From Limnoperna fortunei (Eukaryota > Mollusca > Bivalvia > Mytilida > Modiolidae), in contig OX104120.1 in assembly GCA_944474755.1 (NCBI GenBank), positions 19,624,492 through 19,688,491 of the forward strand: DNA of 64,000 nucleotides, given 5' to 3'. Shown here one piece after another: positions 51,401 through 57,951 of this stretch. The notes below the pieces were generated by a model, which saw only the letters and a program-made list of their open reading frames with translations, did not search any database and was not told the origin of the DNA. Position 1 is the first letter of the stretch. Each line of letters begins with the position of its first letter. A program made the translations under genes and the position numbers.

Positions 51401-54400
51401 TTTCTCTACACTGTTTACCAGTTCGTCCTTTAAGATGGCGCGAGATCACAGTCCAGCGTTTAGGTCCAAATTCGTCAACAAGCTTTATTACTTTTTCGTC
51501 TTCCTACAAAAGCAGCAGTTTATGTTAGAATAAATATGTGTATGTATGCTTTGCATACCAAGGGTCATTATATGAAAATCTTCTCTTCAATATATGTATG
51601 ACAGTTTGTCCAAATGGTATTGAAACAAAACACTCGAATATAACATTTACAGATATACAATACAGTAGTCCCCCTCTTGAAAGACCACCCTATTTGCAAC
51701 TGAAAAGTGGTCTTACAAAACGGATGGTCTCTCAAATGGAATTAGTTATGATTAGATTGTAATTACATGTACATGTATTATTATTATAATCAGCAACTTG
51801 TTTTTATCTTGTTGTGTCCAGGATGATATCTTTGTAACTAATTTTTACCACATTTCACAAAATATATGTTTGATATTATGTGTATTAACATTTGTTTTCT
51901 TTGTAGGTACATGTGTTATCATACTTAAGATTTATCTGTCTGCTGATTATCAATAAAGTTTTTTTTTATATTGGTCATAATAAAACTGTTTTCTTTCCCA
52001 ATATCGTACATACAATGTGTAGTTTTAATGTACTATGTGTCATGTCACAGTGAAACCTTCATTCAGACCATTCTATGATTCAGAATATTCTTGAGATATG
52101 TGCTTTAGAAATGTTTAATTTGCGTACAAATCTCAAAATTCAACGCACAAAGCTAACTAAATTATTAATTGCAAATTTGATCTGCCTGATTGAATTTTTA
52201 ATTCTCAGCAAACACATTTTCAAAATGATAAATGTGTAATAAATGTAAACAAACTATTAAATCTAACAAGTGTGGACACAGAAAAAAGTCTCGCCTGCAT
52301 TCCACATCAGTAACAAAATAAATTTCGTCATAAGCATTACATAAATAGCATTAAATATCAGCAGCGGCCTGTATACCAAATATTGTCACCATACCATGCA
52401 AAGTTACAGAGGAACTGTCCTAATACAAAAACTTTAACATAGTTGCTGGACCGTGAAATTGAGGTCAAGGTCAGGTGACACCTACCAGACAGTCATGTAC
52501 TAGTCATCAGCAACCTATACACCAAATATTGTCATCCTACTATGCGTAGTTACAGAGGAACTGCCGTAACCCAAAAACTTTAACGTAGTCAATGGACCGT
52601 GAAATTGAGGTCAAGGTCAGGTGACACCTACCAGACAGTCATGTACTAGTCATCAGCAACCTATATACCAAATATTGTCATCCTACCATGTGTGGTTACT
52701 GAGGAACTGTCGTAACCCAAAAACTTTAACATAGTCGCTGGACCGCGAAATTGAGGTCAAGGTCAGGTGACACCTACCAGACAGTCATGTACTAGTCATC
52801 AGCAACCTATACACCAAATATTGTCATCCTACTATGCGTAGTTACAGAGGAACTGCCGTAACCCAAAAACTTTAACGTAGTCGCTGGACCGTGAAATTGA
52901 GGTCAAGTGACAGGTGACTGACTGGCAAGTACTCATCATAAGCTACCTCTGGACCAAATTTGATGGACCTAGGGCTTGGGCTTACAAAGATATGAAGGAA
53001 GATGTCAAGTGTTTACGCCGCCGCTGTCGGATTCCCATACATATGTTTCGCCTCCAGCGACTTTCGTCGCAGGCGAGACAAAAATAGCTCGGTATGTAAA
53101 TTATCTCAAGCCTATTTTAATCTATATTTGGCCCATTAATGCTTTCTTTCACTTGATCAAATTAAATTATAAAAATAATTTATGGAAGAATCAAACATTT
53201 TCTTTACTGAAAAGACATAATATATTTGTAATGACAGTTCATGTAACATTATTGGGTCACGAGGCCAAGATTATAATCAAAATGGCATCGTCCAAATTTT
53301 GTTTAATATCGTAAACAAATGTTGTACACGTCATGTGAAGATATTGGGACAAAAACATTTTTCAATTCAATACTCGATATAAAAACCACAAATAAACAAC
53401 CAACACACATTCTTGTATAATTTTATTAATACCAATAATAAACAATAGGCATTCTATTCAAAATCTTTCATCTGGTAAAAATCAATGATGAACTTTCGGT
53501 CAATTTCCCGAAGTTGAACTTTCGGTGTCATTTCTAGTAAACATAAACATATACAAATTGATAATGTGATCGTCACGAGGGGGAAAGCACTGGTTTTTAT
53601 TGCTATAGGGCGGTCGCTGGTCGCGTAAAAGGGGTGGTCCTCTAAAGGAGGTAAATTTGTACAGAAATGAGTTAATGCAGGAGGAAAGTGGTCTGGACAA
53701 AGGGGTGGTCGTTCAAACAAGGGGTCGCTCGAGAGGGGGACTACTGTAGTGCCAGTCATTATCCAATACATCCCAAATAATTCTTACATATTTGTTAATA
53801 AACCATAATATTGTCCAGAAACATGAATGAAATTATTTGTGTTACACAATAATAAACTTATATAATTTGAAAAAACATGGTTTTTGATGTTGAAAATGAG
53901 GAAAATATTTGAGCCCAAAATAAAGGCAGGAAAATACCCTTTAGTCTACAGCACAAGGCAGTTTAAAATACACACAATAACTCTATAAACTTCAATAAAA
54001 ACTAAATAACCTCTCTAGTCCAAGGCCCTTTGATAAGGTCAGGATTTAGGACTTTAAACCAACGATGCTGACACTGTATATCACTTCTATCAGGGAAAAA
54101 TTCTGAGACTTGTTTCCAGTCTGTATCAAAGCGATTCTGTAACTCTACTATCTTTCTCAATATATCATCCTGGAAACAATTATTTCTATTTTTATTCAAT
54201 ACTGTAACTGATTATATATATAGCCATAGAATTTTTATGTTACATTGAAACATGTAATCACTGTATACCTAAATGACAGCATTGTATTCAAAATGCAGTA
54301 ATAGATGGCTGAATAATCTGAAAATGACAATAATACGTTAAATTTCCATCAAACTGAACATTGAGGAAATAAAACACTTTGCAAATATACTTGATCTCTC

Positions 54401-57400
54401 TTGGAGAATATGTAATATTTAACATTTTGTCTTGGTATGATGCAAGACACAAAAACTTATTTTTCTTTCATAACATTCTGAAGGTACCTGGATACTTTCT
54501 CTATGCCCAACTATCAAATTTCCTCTTATTTCAATGAGGCACATAGACACAGGTAAAGGTTTTATGTACATGTATATGCATAAGTGTTGTAATTACAGTT
54601 CACTCGATTGGTGAAGAGTTTGTTGTTAAAAATGGATTTTTCTACTTATGATTAAAGCGCTCATGTGATTTTGAATAGGTAGCTGACTTCCCCGTTGTAA
54701 TTTTTGGCTTACTTACGTCAAATTAAAATTGTAGAATGAATCTCAAGAATAAAAATATGCTTTGATGGAATGTCTATGGTTCTCATGATTTCAATAGCCC
54801 ATCACAATTTTCACTAGTCTTGGACCAGGGGCTAGCGCTAGTGCTGAACCCTAATATTAAATACAGTACGCCCAAAGAGTATGGGCATAGCTTGGCAGGT
54901 CTGACAGGATCCGTCCTATTGAAGGTTAAGTTAATCAAAGTGCAGACTTCACCAAAGGAAAGGTTGCTTTGCAAGTATGAAATGAGATTCCTGTTTGACA
55001 GGCAATAAAACAAACCAATGTAAAATAAATCAGGTAAATTTAGAAACATATTAGATATTAATTAAAAAGACAAGAAAAAACTTTGCAATCCTCATAATTG
55101 ATCGCCCCAGCTCCCCTATGTCTTGAATGGCAATGTCCAGGGCTTTGCTGCTGGAAACTCCAAAAAATCGTTTTGCTCAAACGGTAAATACCAGGTGCAC
55201 AATTCCACCATATGGCAAAGGATTCTGCAAAAGTTTCATCAAATCCCACTCAGTGGTGCAAGTAGTTGTGGATAAGGGATAGGTATTGCCTACATCAAAG
55301 AATGGCAAGTCAATGTTTGCTATGGGAAATCCTAAATACCATTCCAATCAAAATATAAAATAAAGTGTACAAAAAGTGTACAATAGCACTATGTGACAAA
55401 GAGTCCATCAAAATTGCATTAAAATCCATTCAGTGCAACGATACAATTGAAGATGTTTCTATCATAACTTTTATAAATATATTAATAAATAAGACAAAAT
55501 TGCTGCTGCCTATTTCAGACATAAAATCGCACCTGTTATATGGTTGGAATGTAACTATAATATATATGTAAATGTCTCCCTATTAAAGTAAGTGATGGCA
55601 TAAGCTTCTAAAATATTCAAAACTAAAATAATTTATTTCTGTAATGATCCAGGGCTTCAGTTGCCCAGTGGTTAAGGTAGTATTCATCTACTATTGATCA
55701 AATGCCTGACAGTGTCAGCACTTGTTAGAATCTTACTGCTGCCAGGGTGTGCTCAACTTCAATCTTGATTGACAATTAATAAAAGACTCCTATAATCTGG
55801 CTTTCTCCTCCAATAAAAACAGGACACCCAAATATAGTTGAAAAATTGCTGCGAGTCGCATTAAACAATTACAACACAGGGATCTGTGCAAATCGATTTA
55901 CATGTGCTTTCGAATGATACTGGGTCGATTTTGTTATATTGAGTCCCACACACTATAACAAGATCGACCCAGTATTATTCAAAAGCGCATGTAAATCAAT
56001 TTTTACCAATCCCCCGGTGGCAACATATATCTTTATAATCAGAATGCATGTCAACTAGTTTGTTTAAAATTTAAACAGTGTGTTAATAGCTTATACTAAA
56101 AGACACTATCACATGGAATGCTTTTCTGCTTGCATTTTTCAATAAAAAAATCTTCACTGTACATATTCCATACTATGCTTGTTGTTTACATGAACTTGAC
56201 TTGCTACGCAATCTGACATGTTTTGTTTTCAACAAGTGTCTTACGATGTTTACAAAAGATCGCCAGCTTTCGAAACGTTCTATGGAATTCGTGCCTAAAC
56301 CACAAACGACATTACCCCAAGGTTTTCAAATGGACAATAATCGCTTGCTCCAAGTTACACCCGTTCTAATTTTGGTCAAAATCTACCTTGGAAAATCGCT
56401 CTATCAAATTAAATAACAGCATTTCAAAACGCTGAACAAATGTTAAAAAATAATTGCTGATTTCAATTTGCACCTTTTTGGATCTACATAAGGAATATAA
56501 GATCGACCATACGCGCTAACAGGTTTTATTTGTCACTCAAAAAACTTCTGCTAAAACACACCGACTTGATCACATCTTCCTTTATTTAAGGAACACATAA
56601 AATGAAAAAAAATATATCGTTTTGACTTTCGTTTAATTAGATACTTAAAGCATAAAAATGCAACATCGTCTGAAAGGACGGCAATTTCGTGAGGTAAACA
56701 TACACGGAAAATTGGTACGTTTTTTGGCTCGTTACAATGGGTGGTGACCAATTTCGACTAGAGTAACGAGGAATATTAATGGTTCAGCATGAATTACCTA
56801 TTATAAAAATTAATCAAAAAGACCAGAAACAAATTGTGTCAGATTTTACTATGGAATAATGTAGCGACATGGTGAGTGCAATTGATCACCGATGTCGAAT
56901 AATCTATTTACTATTCTTGTGACAGAAACACCAAAATAATTTTTTCAATATATTTTTATTAGTTAGAAATTGTTATATTTAATTTAACTACTTGTATTTT
57001 ATTTAAGAAACTTCTACATGCCCTTCTCCCAACCTTAAAAACTTGTATAGATGGCGCCACTCTGCAAATCTGTACATCAACAAAGCACACACTTTTGTGT
57101 TGATTTTCATTTAATTAAACACGTAAAAAATAGAATGCAAAACTGTATGAAACGACGACCACACGATCGCACAAAATAATCATTAAATCACTTCAATCAT
57201 AATAGCGTCGTCAAATATTATTAGACTGATGCCACAGTCAGTACTACATTTGTTGGTTCAGTGAACAGTTATTGCGAGGATTGCCAAATATCGCGTTGAT
57301 TTCCAAAATCAAAAAGTGTAACGAGTCTGTCTCTCATGAATGAACATGGAATATTAGTTTAAATCGTAACATTAGTTATCAGTTATACAGTAAATGAGAC

Positions 57401-57951
57401 ATAATACCAAAGGACATGTATAGTAAAGTTGTTCAAGATAAATGTGGTGCACTGATTCATGTAATTGATAGATTCCTCCAATGTGCCCTATATTTTACAA
57501 TAGTGAGATTTTATTACACGCCAGCCGTAGTAGTTTCAATGTATTTGAGCGTTAGCAAGGGGAAAGTTTGCTACCTAACCTTCCCAAAAATAGAAAGGAC
57601 AACCAGATGTTGGAACTGACTTGACTGTCGGGCAAGTTAGCCGACTTTTTTATTTTTACCTCTGAATGCACACATTATAGCGTATGCAATACTGTTACTT
57701 TCAACACTACATGTCAAACACATCTTTTCTCAAAAGCATTGTATCGCATCCAGTAATTACTTCAATAACTTCAATATTTTCAGAATCTGTATAGGCATGC
57801 TATTGACAAGAAACCTATCACAACACCTACCTCTTCTCGAGACCAGCGTCCTTTATTTATATGTTTTCGTTGAAGGTTGTAATCATGATCTACATGTTCT
57901 GCATCATCTGTCTCCTCTTCACTGCTGAAAGACTGTCGGCTACTAGATGAA
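26317..57951 (-). CDS. MYB: MYB transcription factor (MYB/MYBL1/MYBL2 orthologue), 14 exons traced
   Basis: This is the animal three-repeat MYB, a nuclear DNA-binding regulator of proliferation genes. In flies and vertebrates B-Myb acts in G2/M transcription as part of the Myb-MuvB complex. Fourteen exons on the minus strand have GT-AG junctions and mostly consistent phases and give about 640 residues. In order they encode an acidic Ser/Glu leader, R1 (W-W-W), R2 (W-W-W), R3 (W-W-W), a linker, RKRKRK (likely nuclear localisation), NLPFSPSQF, RRSILDATPRTPTPF and a C-terminal CGKTEDQILMTELAR block. About twelve SP/TP sites lie in the two middle exons. Open points are the first coding exon, a weak donor at 42141 and a one-base frame conflict in exon 31227-31323. 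The introns are loaded with hairpin-ended elements, all antisense to the gene. Confidence 0.93.
27227..27301 (-). CDS. MYB: MYB exon: basic/acidic helix segment
   Basis: It encodes KFKSSKRITFQEQQNDVKET and KELAK. The TTTCTAG acceptor and GTTAGA donor give 75 bp, phase 0. It is placed by position and phase between two clear MYB exons and compares with the KVVKLEKN region of A-Myb. Confidence 0.85.
27636..27764 (-). CDS. MYB: MYB exon: C-terminal regulatory segment
   Basis: It encodes SKSLLGDSSILFSPPSIIKD and MVDVFTHPKAEEKKEVK. SSILFSPPS...VFTHPK compares with the SSVLMAP...AFTVPK segment of c-Myb. The TTTACAG acceptor and GTAAGT donor give 129 bp, phase 0. Confidence 0.9.
27830..29243 (+). 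mobile_element. Family 2 element, 167-bp-unit core
   Basis: The 5' end is worn (TTCACCTGATTTTGTAGGCA). The core holds about seven 165-167 bp units with GGACCATCCAAACAATATTG and CCATAGGGTCCTATGTTAAA, then a GCCGCCGCCG stretch. The 3' hairpin is AGCTCACATGACCC-TTT-GGGTCATGTGAGCT. It starts about 65 bp upstream of the MYB exon at 27764. No ORF is seen. Confidence 0.75.
29336..30466 (+). mobile_element. Family 1 element, copy D, longest
   Basis: It has the full 5' end (ACAAGTGTGGACACAG), then core units spaced exactly 146 bp apart at 29589, 29735, 29881, 30027 and 30173. The unique block, an expanded CCG run and the complete 3' hairpin ending in GCAGGCGAGAC follow. Units 2-5 are nearly identical, suggesting recent homogenisation or recent insertion. 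Confidence 0.8.
30382..30412 (+). repeat. (CCG)n microsatellite inside copy D
   Basis: About ten GCC/CCG repeats lie directly before GATTCCCATACATATGTCTC. Other family 1 copies have two to four repeats at the same place. Confidence 0.85.
30671..30800 (-). mobile_element. SINE tail fragment
   Basis: TGTGTTTGTTTGG, then TTTTCCAGCTATATG and TTTTTATTGGGAAGGAAGCT, is the inverse of the SINE tail domain seen at 10960-11069. The promoter half is missing. Confidence 0.5.
30808..30838 (+). mobile_element. Family 2 terminal hairpin remnant
   Basis: GGCAATAGCTCACTTTGGCCAGGTGAGCTAA is the family 2 3' terminus with its hairpin (TAGCTCAC ... GTGAGCTA). Only the end remains, fused to the SINE tail. Confidence 0.5.
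31227..31323 (-). CDS. MYB: MYB exon with a one-base frame conflict
   Basis: It encodes VATKKARQSLANKWSASEMN F, comparable with KKVRKSL...W in A-Myb. The TTAACAG acceptor and a perfect GTAAGT donor are present. The exon is 97 bp, so it leaves phase 1, but the next exon must be read in phase 0. One base less around 31258-31262 would give a serine-rich SP end in frame. This is either an assembly or allelic indel or an undetected exon. Confidence 0.8.
31623..31731. mobile_element. Palindromic mini-MITE in MYB intron
   Basis: TTACATTGGTAC ... GGATTGTCGAATTTCTCCAA is inverted at the right end (TTGGAGAAATCCGATAATCC ... ACTAATGTAA). The 109 bp folds into one long hairpin. The GGATTGTCGAATTTC motif resembles pogo/Tigger-type ends. 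Confidence 0.7.
32125..33976. mobile_element. DNA transposon, CAGGGTTYGACATTAA ends, 5-bp TSD
   Basis: The left end CAGGGTTCGACATTAA is inverted at the right as TTAATGTCAAACCCTG. TGTGA flanks both sides (32120-32124 and 33977-33981), giving a 5-bp target duplication. Near the ends, GGACAAGT and ACTTGTCC subterminal repeats occur. The 1852-bp element includes a short ORF at 32899-33075. CAGGG ends with a 5-bp duplication would fit a hAT5-like group, but this is not proven. A related copy is at 58604-59444. Confidence 0.75.
32899..33075 (+). CDS. Short ORF in the CAGGG element
   Basis: It is a 58-residue ORF starting MASKSSQRSLKDFLKNSASK and ending with PPAKKSKNSEF. It has a PIP-box-like QRSLKDFL and a basic PAKKSK patch, features often seen at the N-termini of hAT and related transposase-derived proteins. 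It probably represents the remaining N-terminus of a decayed transposase. Expression is not shown. Confidence 0.35.
   Translation: MASKSSQRSLKDFLKNSASKNTTSNSDINRTIKSEGSSQSNEPPAKKSKNSEFLDNRR
34193..34345 (+). mobile_element. Family 3 element, 5' part
   Basis: CTAGACAAAGTTGATCTAGC GATCACTGATACCCCCGC and TTTTTCGTGGACTGTGACCT match the first 150 bp of the copy at 48775. After GGCTCTTACCAACATAATAT the sequence diverges, possibly because of another insertion (34346-34940). Confidence 0.65.
34346..34940. mobile_element. Possible insertion ending in a long hairpin
   Basis: The right end (34858-34937) is a strong imperfect hairpin: TTTTAACACCT ... GTACACCCTTCGGCTTTGCC TCAGGGTGTAC ... AGGTGTTAAAA. 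After it, CTGACGGATTTCACCCAAAA resembles a family 3 core unit, as if the host element resumes. No ORF is credible. Confidence 0.4.
35182..35298 (-). CDS. MYB: MYB exon: acidic region
   Basis: It encodes SPGQLEKDIDEMMKEDTGYD and ADMSTMTMYVTPKDRKQNK, comparable with the DI-x-EVLKEETG segment of A-Myb. The AACAG acceptor and GTATGT donor give 117 bp, phase 0 at both ends. Confidence 0.92.
35855..36062 (-). mobile_element. tRNA-derived SINE, reverse orientation
   Basis: Read on the minus strand it starts with CTTGTGGCTGAGTGGTTATA (A-box-like tRNA head) and continues through ACTGATGTTGTGGATTGGAATCTCAC (B-box-like) to a CAGGATGCCACAATATAGCT tail domain. Confidence 0.6.
36093..36213 (-). CDS. MYB: MYB exon: RRSI...TPRTPTPF block
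   Basis: It encodes STLNTPCIRRSILDATPRTP, TPFKTALAEIEKKSK and VLHDV, the most conserved non-DNA-binding block of animal MYBs (negative regulatory domain, with CDK sites). The TTGCAG acceptor and GTAAGT donor give 121 bp. Confidence 0.95.
36925..37417 (+). mobile_element. Family 1 element, copy E, 5' end worn
   Basis: Core units with GTGAAATTGAGGTC and CAAATATTGTCATCCTA are followed by the unique block (TTGGACCAAATTTGATGGAC) and a degraded 3' end (TGTCTCTCCTCCAGTGATTA TCGTCCGACA). The 5' terminus is not recognisable. Confidence 0.7.
37806..38134 (-). CDS. MYB: MYB exon: regulatory region with PFSPSQF
   Basis: This is the largest exon (329 bp). It encodes HCHFNPVNSSSTDSDNLQKP, then NLPFSPSQFLNSPELPFG and LTSTPVCSN, blocks shared with A-Myb and B-Myb. 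IKREP and VKKEP fit the sumoylation consensus. Eight SP/TP sites are present. The acceptor is TTTTGCAG and the donor GTGAGT. Confidence 0.95.
38135..39117. other. MYB intron, nothing recognised
   Basis: AT-rich intron without recognisable repeats. TGACGTCATAATAAGATG near 38808 contains a CRE-like TGACGTCA, which may be chance. Confidence 0.4.
39118..39242 (-). CDS. MYB: MYB exon: PPAILRKRKRK basic patch
   Basis: It encodes IRFDGKAIQKLKSPG, then SRFSSPPAILRKRKRK. This matches the PPAILRKKRK block of A-Myb and is a likely nuclear localisation signal. The donor is GTATGG. The acceptor's pyrimidine tract is partly supplied by the family 1 copy F starting at 39253. Confidence 0.9.
39253..39533 (+). 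mobile_element. Family 1 element, copy F, core deleted
   Basis: The 5' end ACAAGTGTGGACAC joins, after part of one core unit, directly to the unique block (AAATTTGATGGACCTAGGGC) and a worn hairpin end (CTCTCGTCTCCAGCGACAAT GCATTGTCGCAGGTGAAAC). Its 5' end lies 9 bp upstream of a MYB splice acceptor. Confidence 0.75.
39670..41129 (+). mobile_element. Family 2 element, long-unit core, second copy
   Basis: It has the same 5' end (TAGAGGCTCCCAGGAGCCTG), core and intact 3' hairpin (AGCTCACATGACCC-TTC-GGGTCAGGTGAGCT) as the 13019-14477 copy, differing by scattered changes and poly-C lengths. It lies in a MYB intron. Confidence 0.8.
41130..42140. other. MYB intron, nothing recognised
   Basis: AT-rich. 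A local repeat of GTGATAAGGATTAGTTG is seen at 41789 and 41830. No gene is seen. Confidence 0.4.
42141..42256 (-). CDS. MYB: MYB exon: linker, weak donor
   Basis: The TTTTACAG acceptor fits the phase left by the R3 exon. It encodes SPTDIKNAGFSGLSSIEFIQ and RIVPKFTALHAK. The chosen donor AAAG|GTTTCA is non-consensus but restores the phase required by the next exon (G|AA = Glu). The 3' boundary is therefore less certain. Confidence 0.7.
42694..42818 (-). mobile_element. SINE tail fragment
   Basis: The (TGTT)n run at 42694-42713, followed by GGTGTTTAATGCCACTTTCA and TTTTTATTGGGGGAGGAAGC, is the inverse of the SINE tail domain. The head is missing. Confidence 0.6.
42988..43085. repeat. 55-bp tandem duplication
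   Basis: TTGTTTAACAATCCATCTAT GCAT, followed by a T-run and TTCTG, is present twice, at 42988 and 43043. Confidence 0.8.
43203..43310 (+). mobile_element. Pogo/Tigger-type terminal fragment
   Basis: TACAGTTAAACCTCGTCTTA and then CTCGATGCCTCGAATATGTC and CTCGGATATATC look like the end of a pogo/Tigger element (TA + CAGTxxAACCTCG). The matching opposite end was not found. Confidence 0.4.
43311..44679. other. MYB intron, nothing recognised
   Basis: AT-rich intronic sequence with only spurious ORFs. Confidence 0.4.
44680..45090 (+). mobile_element. Family 3-like element next to a MYB donor
   Basis: Two to three units with TCTAACGTTTTTCTGTC, TGTGACCTTGACCTTGAA and CCAAAATCAATA match the family 3 core. 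The end differs: a C-run (45024-45046) and then a hairpin, AGCC-T-AGTT ... AACT-C-GGCT (45061-45090). The hairpin ends 22 bases from the donor of the MYB exon at 45113. Confidence 0.6.
45113..45295 (-). CDS. MYB: MYB exon: end of R3 and linker
   Basis: It encodes TDNAIKNHWNSTMKRKYEEE, the recognition helix of R3 with its last Trp, then a linker with LYTYPFTPSSLVDMQGIHPV. The TTTCAG acceptor and GTAAGT donor give 183 bp. A family 3-like element ends 22 bases beyond the donor. Confidence 0.93.
45640..46320 (+). repeat. Degenerate tandem array, about 150-185 bp units
   Basis: GAAGATAGCTGGACAAGACA-like motifs occur at about 45800, 45950 and 46135, with shared CTGCAAACTGA and CACACCTC/ATTATGTGTT segments. 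The array appears to resume after the palindrome (ATAGCTGGACAAGCC at 47797), ending near GGGGCTCCGGGTGGACATGG CCCC. Confidence 0.6.
46323..47740. mobile_element. Large palindrome, arms about 500 bp
   Basis: GACATGACATGTCTCAGATT TTGCTG at the left is inverted at the right end. The inverted similarity continues inward through GGTTGCCATGGTAAC, AATATTCAAAACAGTTTCAA and GTGCATTTTCTGAAAA to about 46850/47220. This leaves a central spacer of about 370 bp. There is no ORF. It interrupts the tandem array around it. Confidence 0.8.
47861..48774. other. MYB intron, nothing recognised
   Basis: AT-rich sequence between the tandem array and the family 3 element. Confidence 0.4.
48775..49695 (+). mobile_element. 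Family 3 hairpin-ended element, best copy
   Basis: The 5' end has CTAGACAAAGTCGATCTAGC and the palindrome AGCGATCGCT, then GATACCCCCGC. The core holds five units of about 165 bp (TTTTTCGTGGACTGTGACCT, TTTCCCCCAAAATC, TTTTTGAGTTAT). A (GGAC)n stretch follows, then the terminal hairpin TATACCCCCG ... GCGGGGGTATA. The 5' GATACCCCCGC copies the hairpin arm. It ends about 65 bp from the donor of the MYB exon at 49761. Confidence 0.75.
49761..49889 (-). CDS. MYB: MYB exon: end of R2 and most of R3
   Basis: It encodes WHNHLNPDINKSAWKEEEDN and LGNRWAEIAKYLPGR. The TTACAG acceptor and GTATAT donor give 129 bp with phases matching both neighbours. Confidence 0.95.
50274..51297. mobile_element. hAT-like non-autonomous element
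   Basis: The left end CAAGGCCCTGGA and the right end TTCCAGACCCTTG are inverted. Subterminal CCGGACATTTA and the inverse TAAATGTCC, GTCCGGC also face each other. The flanks ACTAACAG (50266-50273) and ACTGACAG (51298-51305) form an 8-bp target duplication with one mismatch. It is 1024 bp and lacks a transposase ORF. Confidence 0.65.
51400..51503 (-). CDS. MYB: MYB exon: R2
   Basis: It encodes EDEKVIKLVDEFGPKRWTVI and SRHLKGRTGKQCRER. The TTTGTAG acceptor and GTTAGT donor give 104 bp, ending two bases into the Arg codon before the third Trp of R2. Confidence 0.95.
51663..53746. mobile_element. CAGTAGTCCCCCTC element with TA target, holding copy G
   Basis: The left end CAGTAGTCCCCCTCTTGA is inverted at the right end (TCGAGAGGGGGACTACTG). 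TA flanks both ends (51661-51662 and 53747-53748). Near-terminal GACCACCCC repeats occur on both sides. TA duplication and CAGTAG ends suggest a pogo/Tc1-mariner-type element. Family 1 copy G has inserted in it. Confidence 0.7.
52267..53091 (+). mobile_element. Family 1 element, copy G
   Basis: It has the full 5' end (ACAAGTGTGGACACAG ... GTCTCGCCTGC), about four 146-bp units, the unique block, a CCGCCGCTG and an intact 3' hairpin ending GCAGGCGAGAC. Confidence 0.8.
54011..54169 (-). CDS. MYB: MYB exon: R1 core and start of R2
   Basis: It encodes DDILRKIVELQNRFDTDWKQ, SDIQCQHRWFKVLNPDLIKG and PWTRE. The TTTCCAG acceptor and GTTATT donor give 159 bp, phase 0 at both ends. Trp 2 and 3 of R1 and Trp 1 of R2 are present. 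Confidence 0.95.
54170..55645. other. MYB intron, nothing recognised
   Basis: Intronic AT-rich sequence between the R1 exon and the SINE. Confidence 0.4.
55646..55877 (+). mobile_element. tRNA-derived SINE, complete
   Basis: The tRNA-like head TTGCCCAGTGGTTAAGGTAG (A box), GTTAGAATCTTACTGCTGCC (B-box position) and the tail domain (TCTGGCTTTCTCCTCCAATA, ACACCCAAATATAGTTGAAA AATTGCTG) are in order, ending in ATTAAACAATTACAAC. Confidence 0.65.
55878..56015. mobile_element. Palindromic MITE
   Basis: AAATCGATTTACATGTGCTT and ATACTGGGTCGATTTTGTTA are inverted on the right (TAACAAGATCGACCCAGTAT and CGCATGTAAATCAATTT). The loop is about 15 bases. It abuts the SINE at 55646. Confidence 0.7.
56016..57830. 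other. MYB intron, nothing recognised
   Basis: AT-rich with several short ORFs that look like chance. Confidence 0.4.
57831..57951 (-). CDS. MYB: MYB exon: acidic leader and start of R1
   Basis: It encodes SSSSRQSFSSEEETDDAE ... NKGRWSREE. The ATTCCAG acceptor ends at 57952 and the GTAGGT donor starts at 57830. It starts in phase 1 if spliced. An in-frame ATG at 57965 would allow the exon to be first instead. The DHDY motif matches the second exon of vertebrate A-Myb, which argues for a missing upstream exon. Confidence 0.85.

Noticed and set aside
7615..53091. CRISPR array
   Set aside because: The 146-bp units are uniform tandem repeats without spacer variation, and this is an animal genome.
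8310..53314. Repeated ORFs (GLQRYEGRCQVFTPP-like, and FVSPSPRSIKFGP-like) in family 1 copies
   Set aside because: They are both strands of the same non-coding unique block. They are not kept open between copies.
57780..57830. Extension of the first traced MYB exon beyond GREE
   Set aside because: After the GAA GAG codons a GTAGGT donor is present and the following residues lose Myb similarity, while the exon at 54169 resumes exactly with the R1 continuation.
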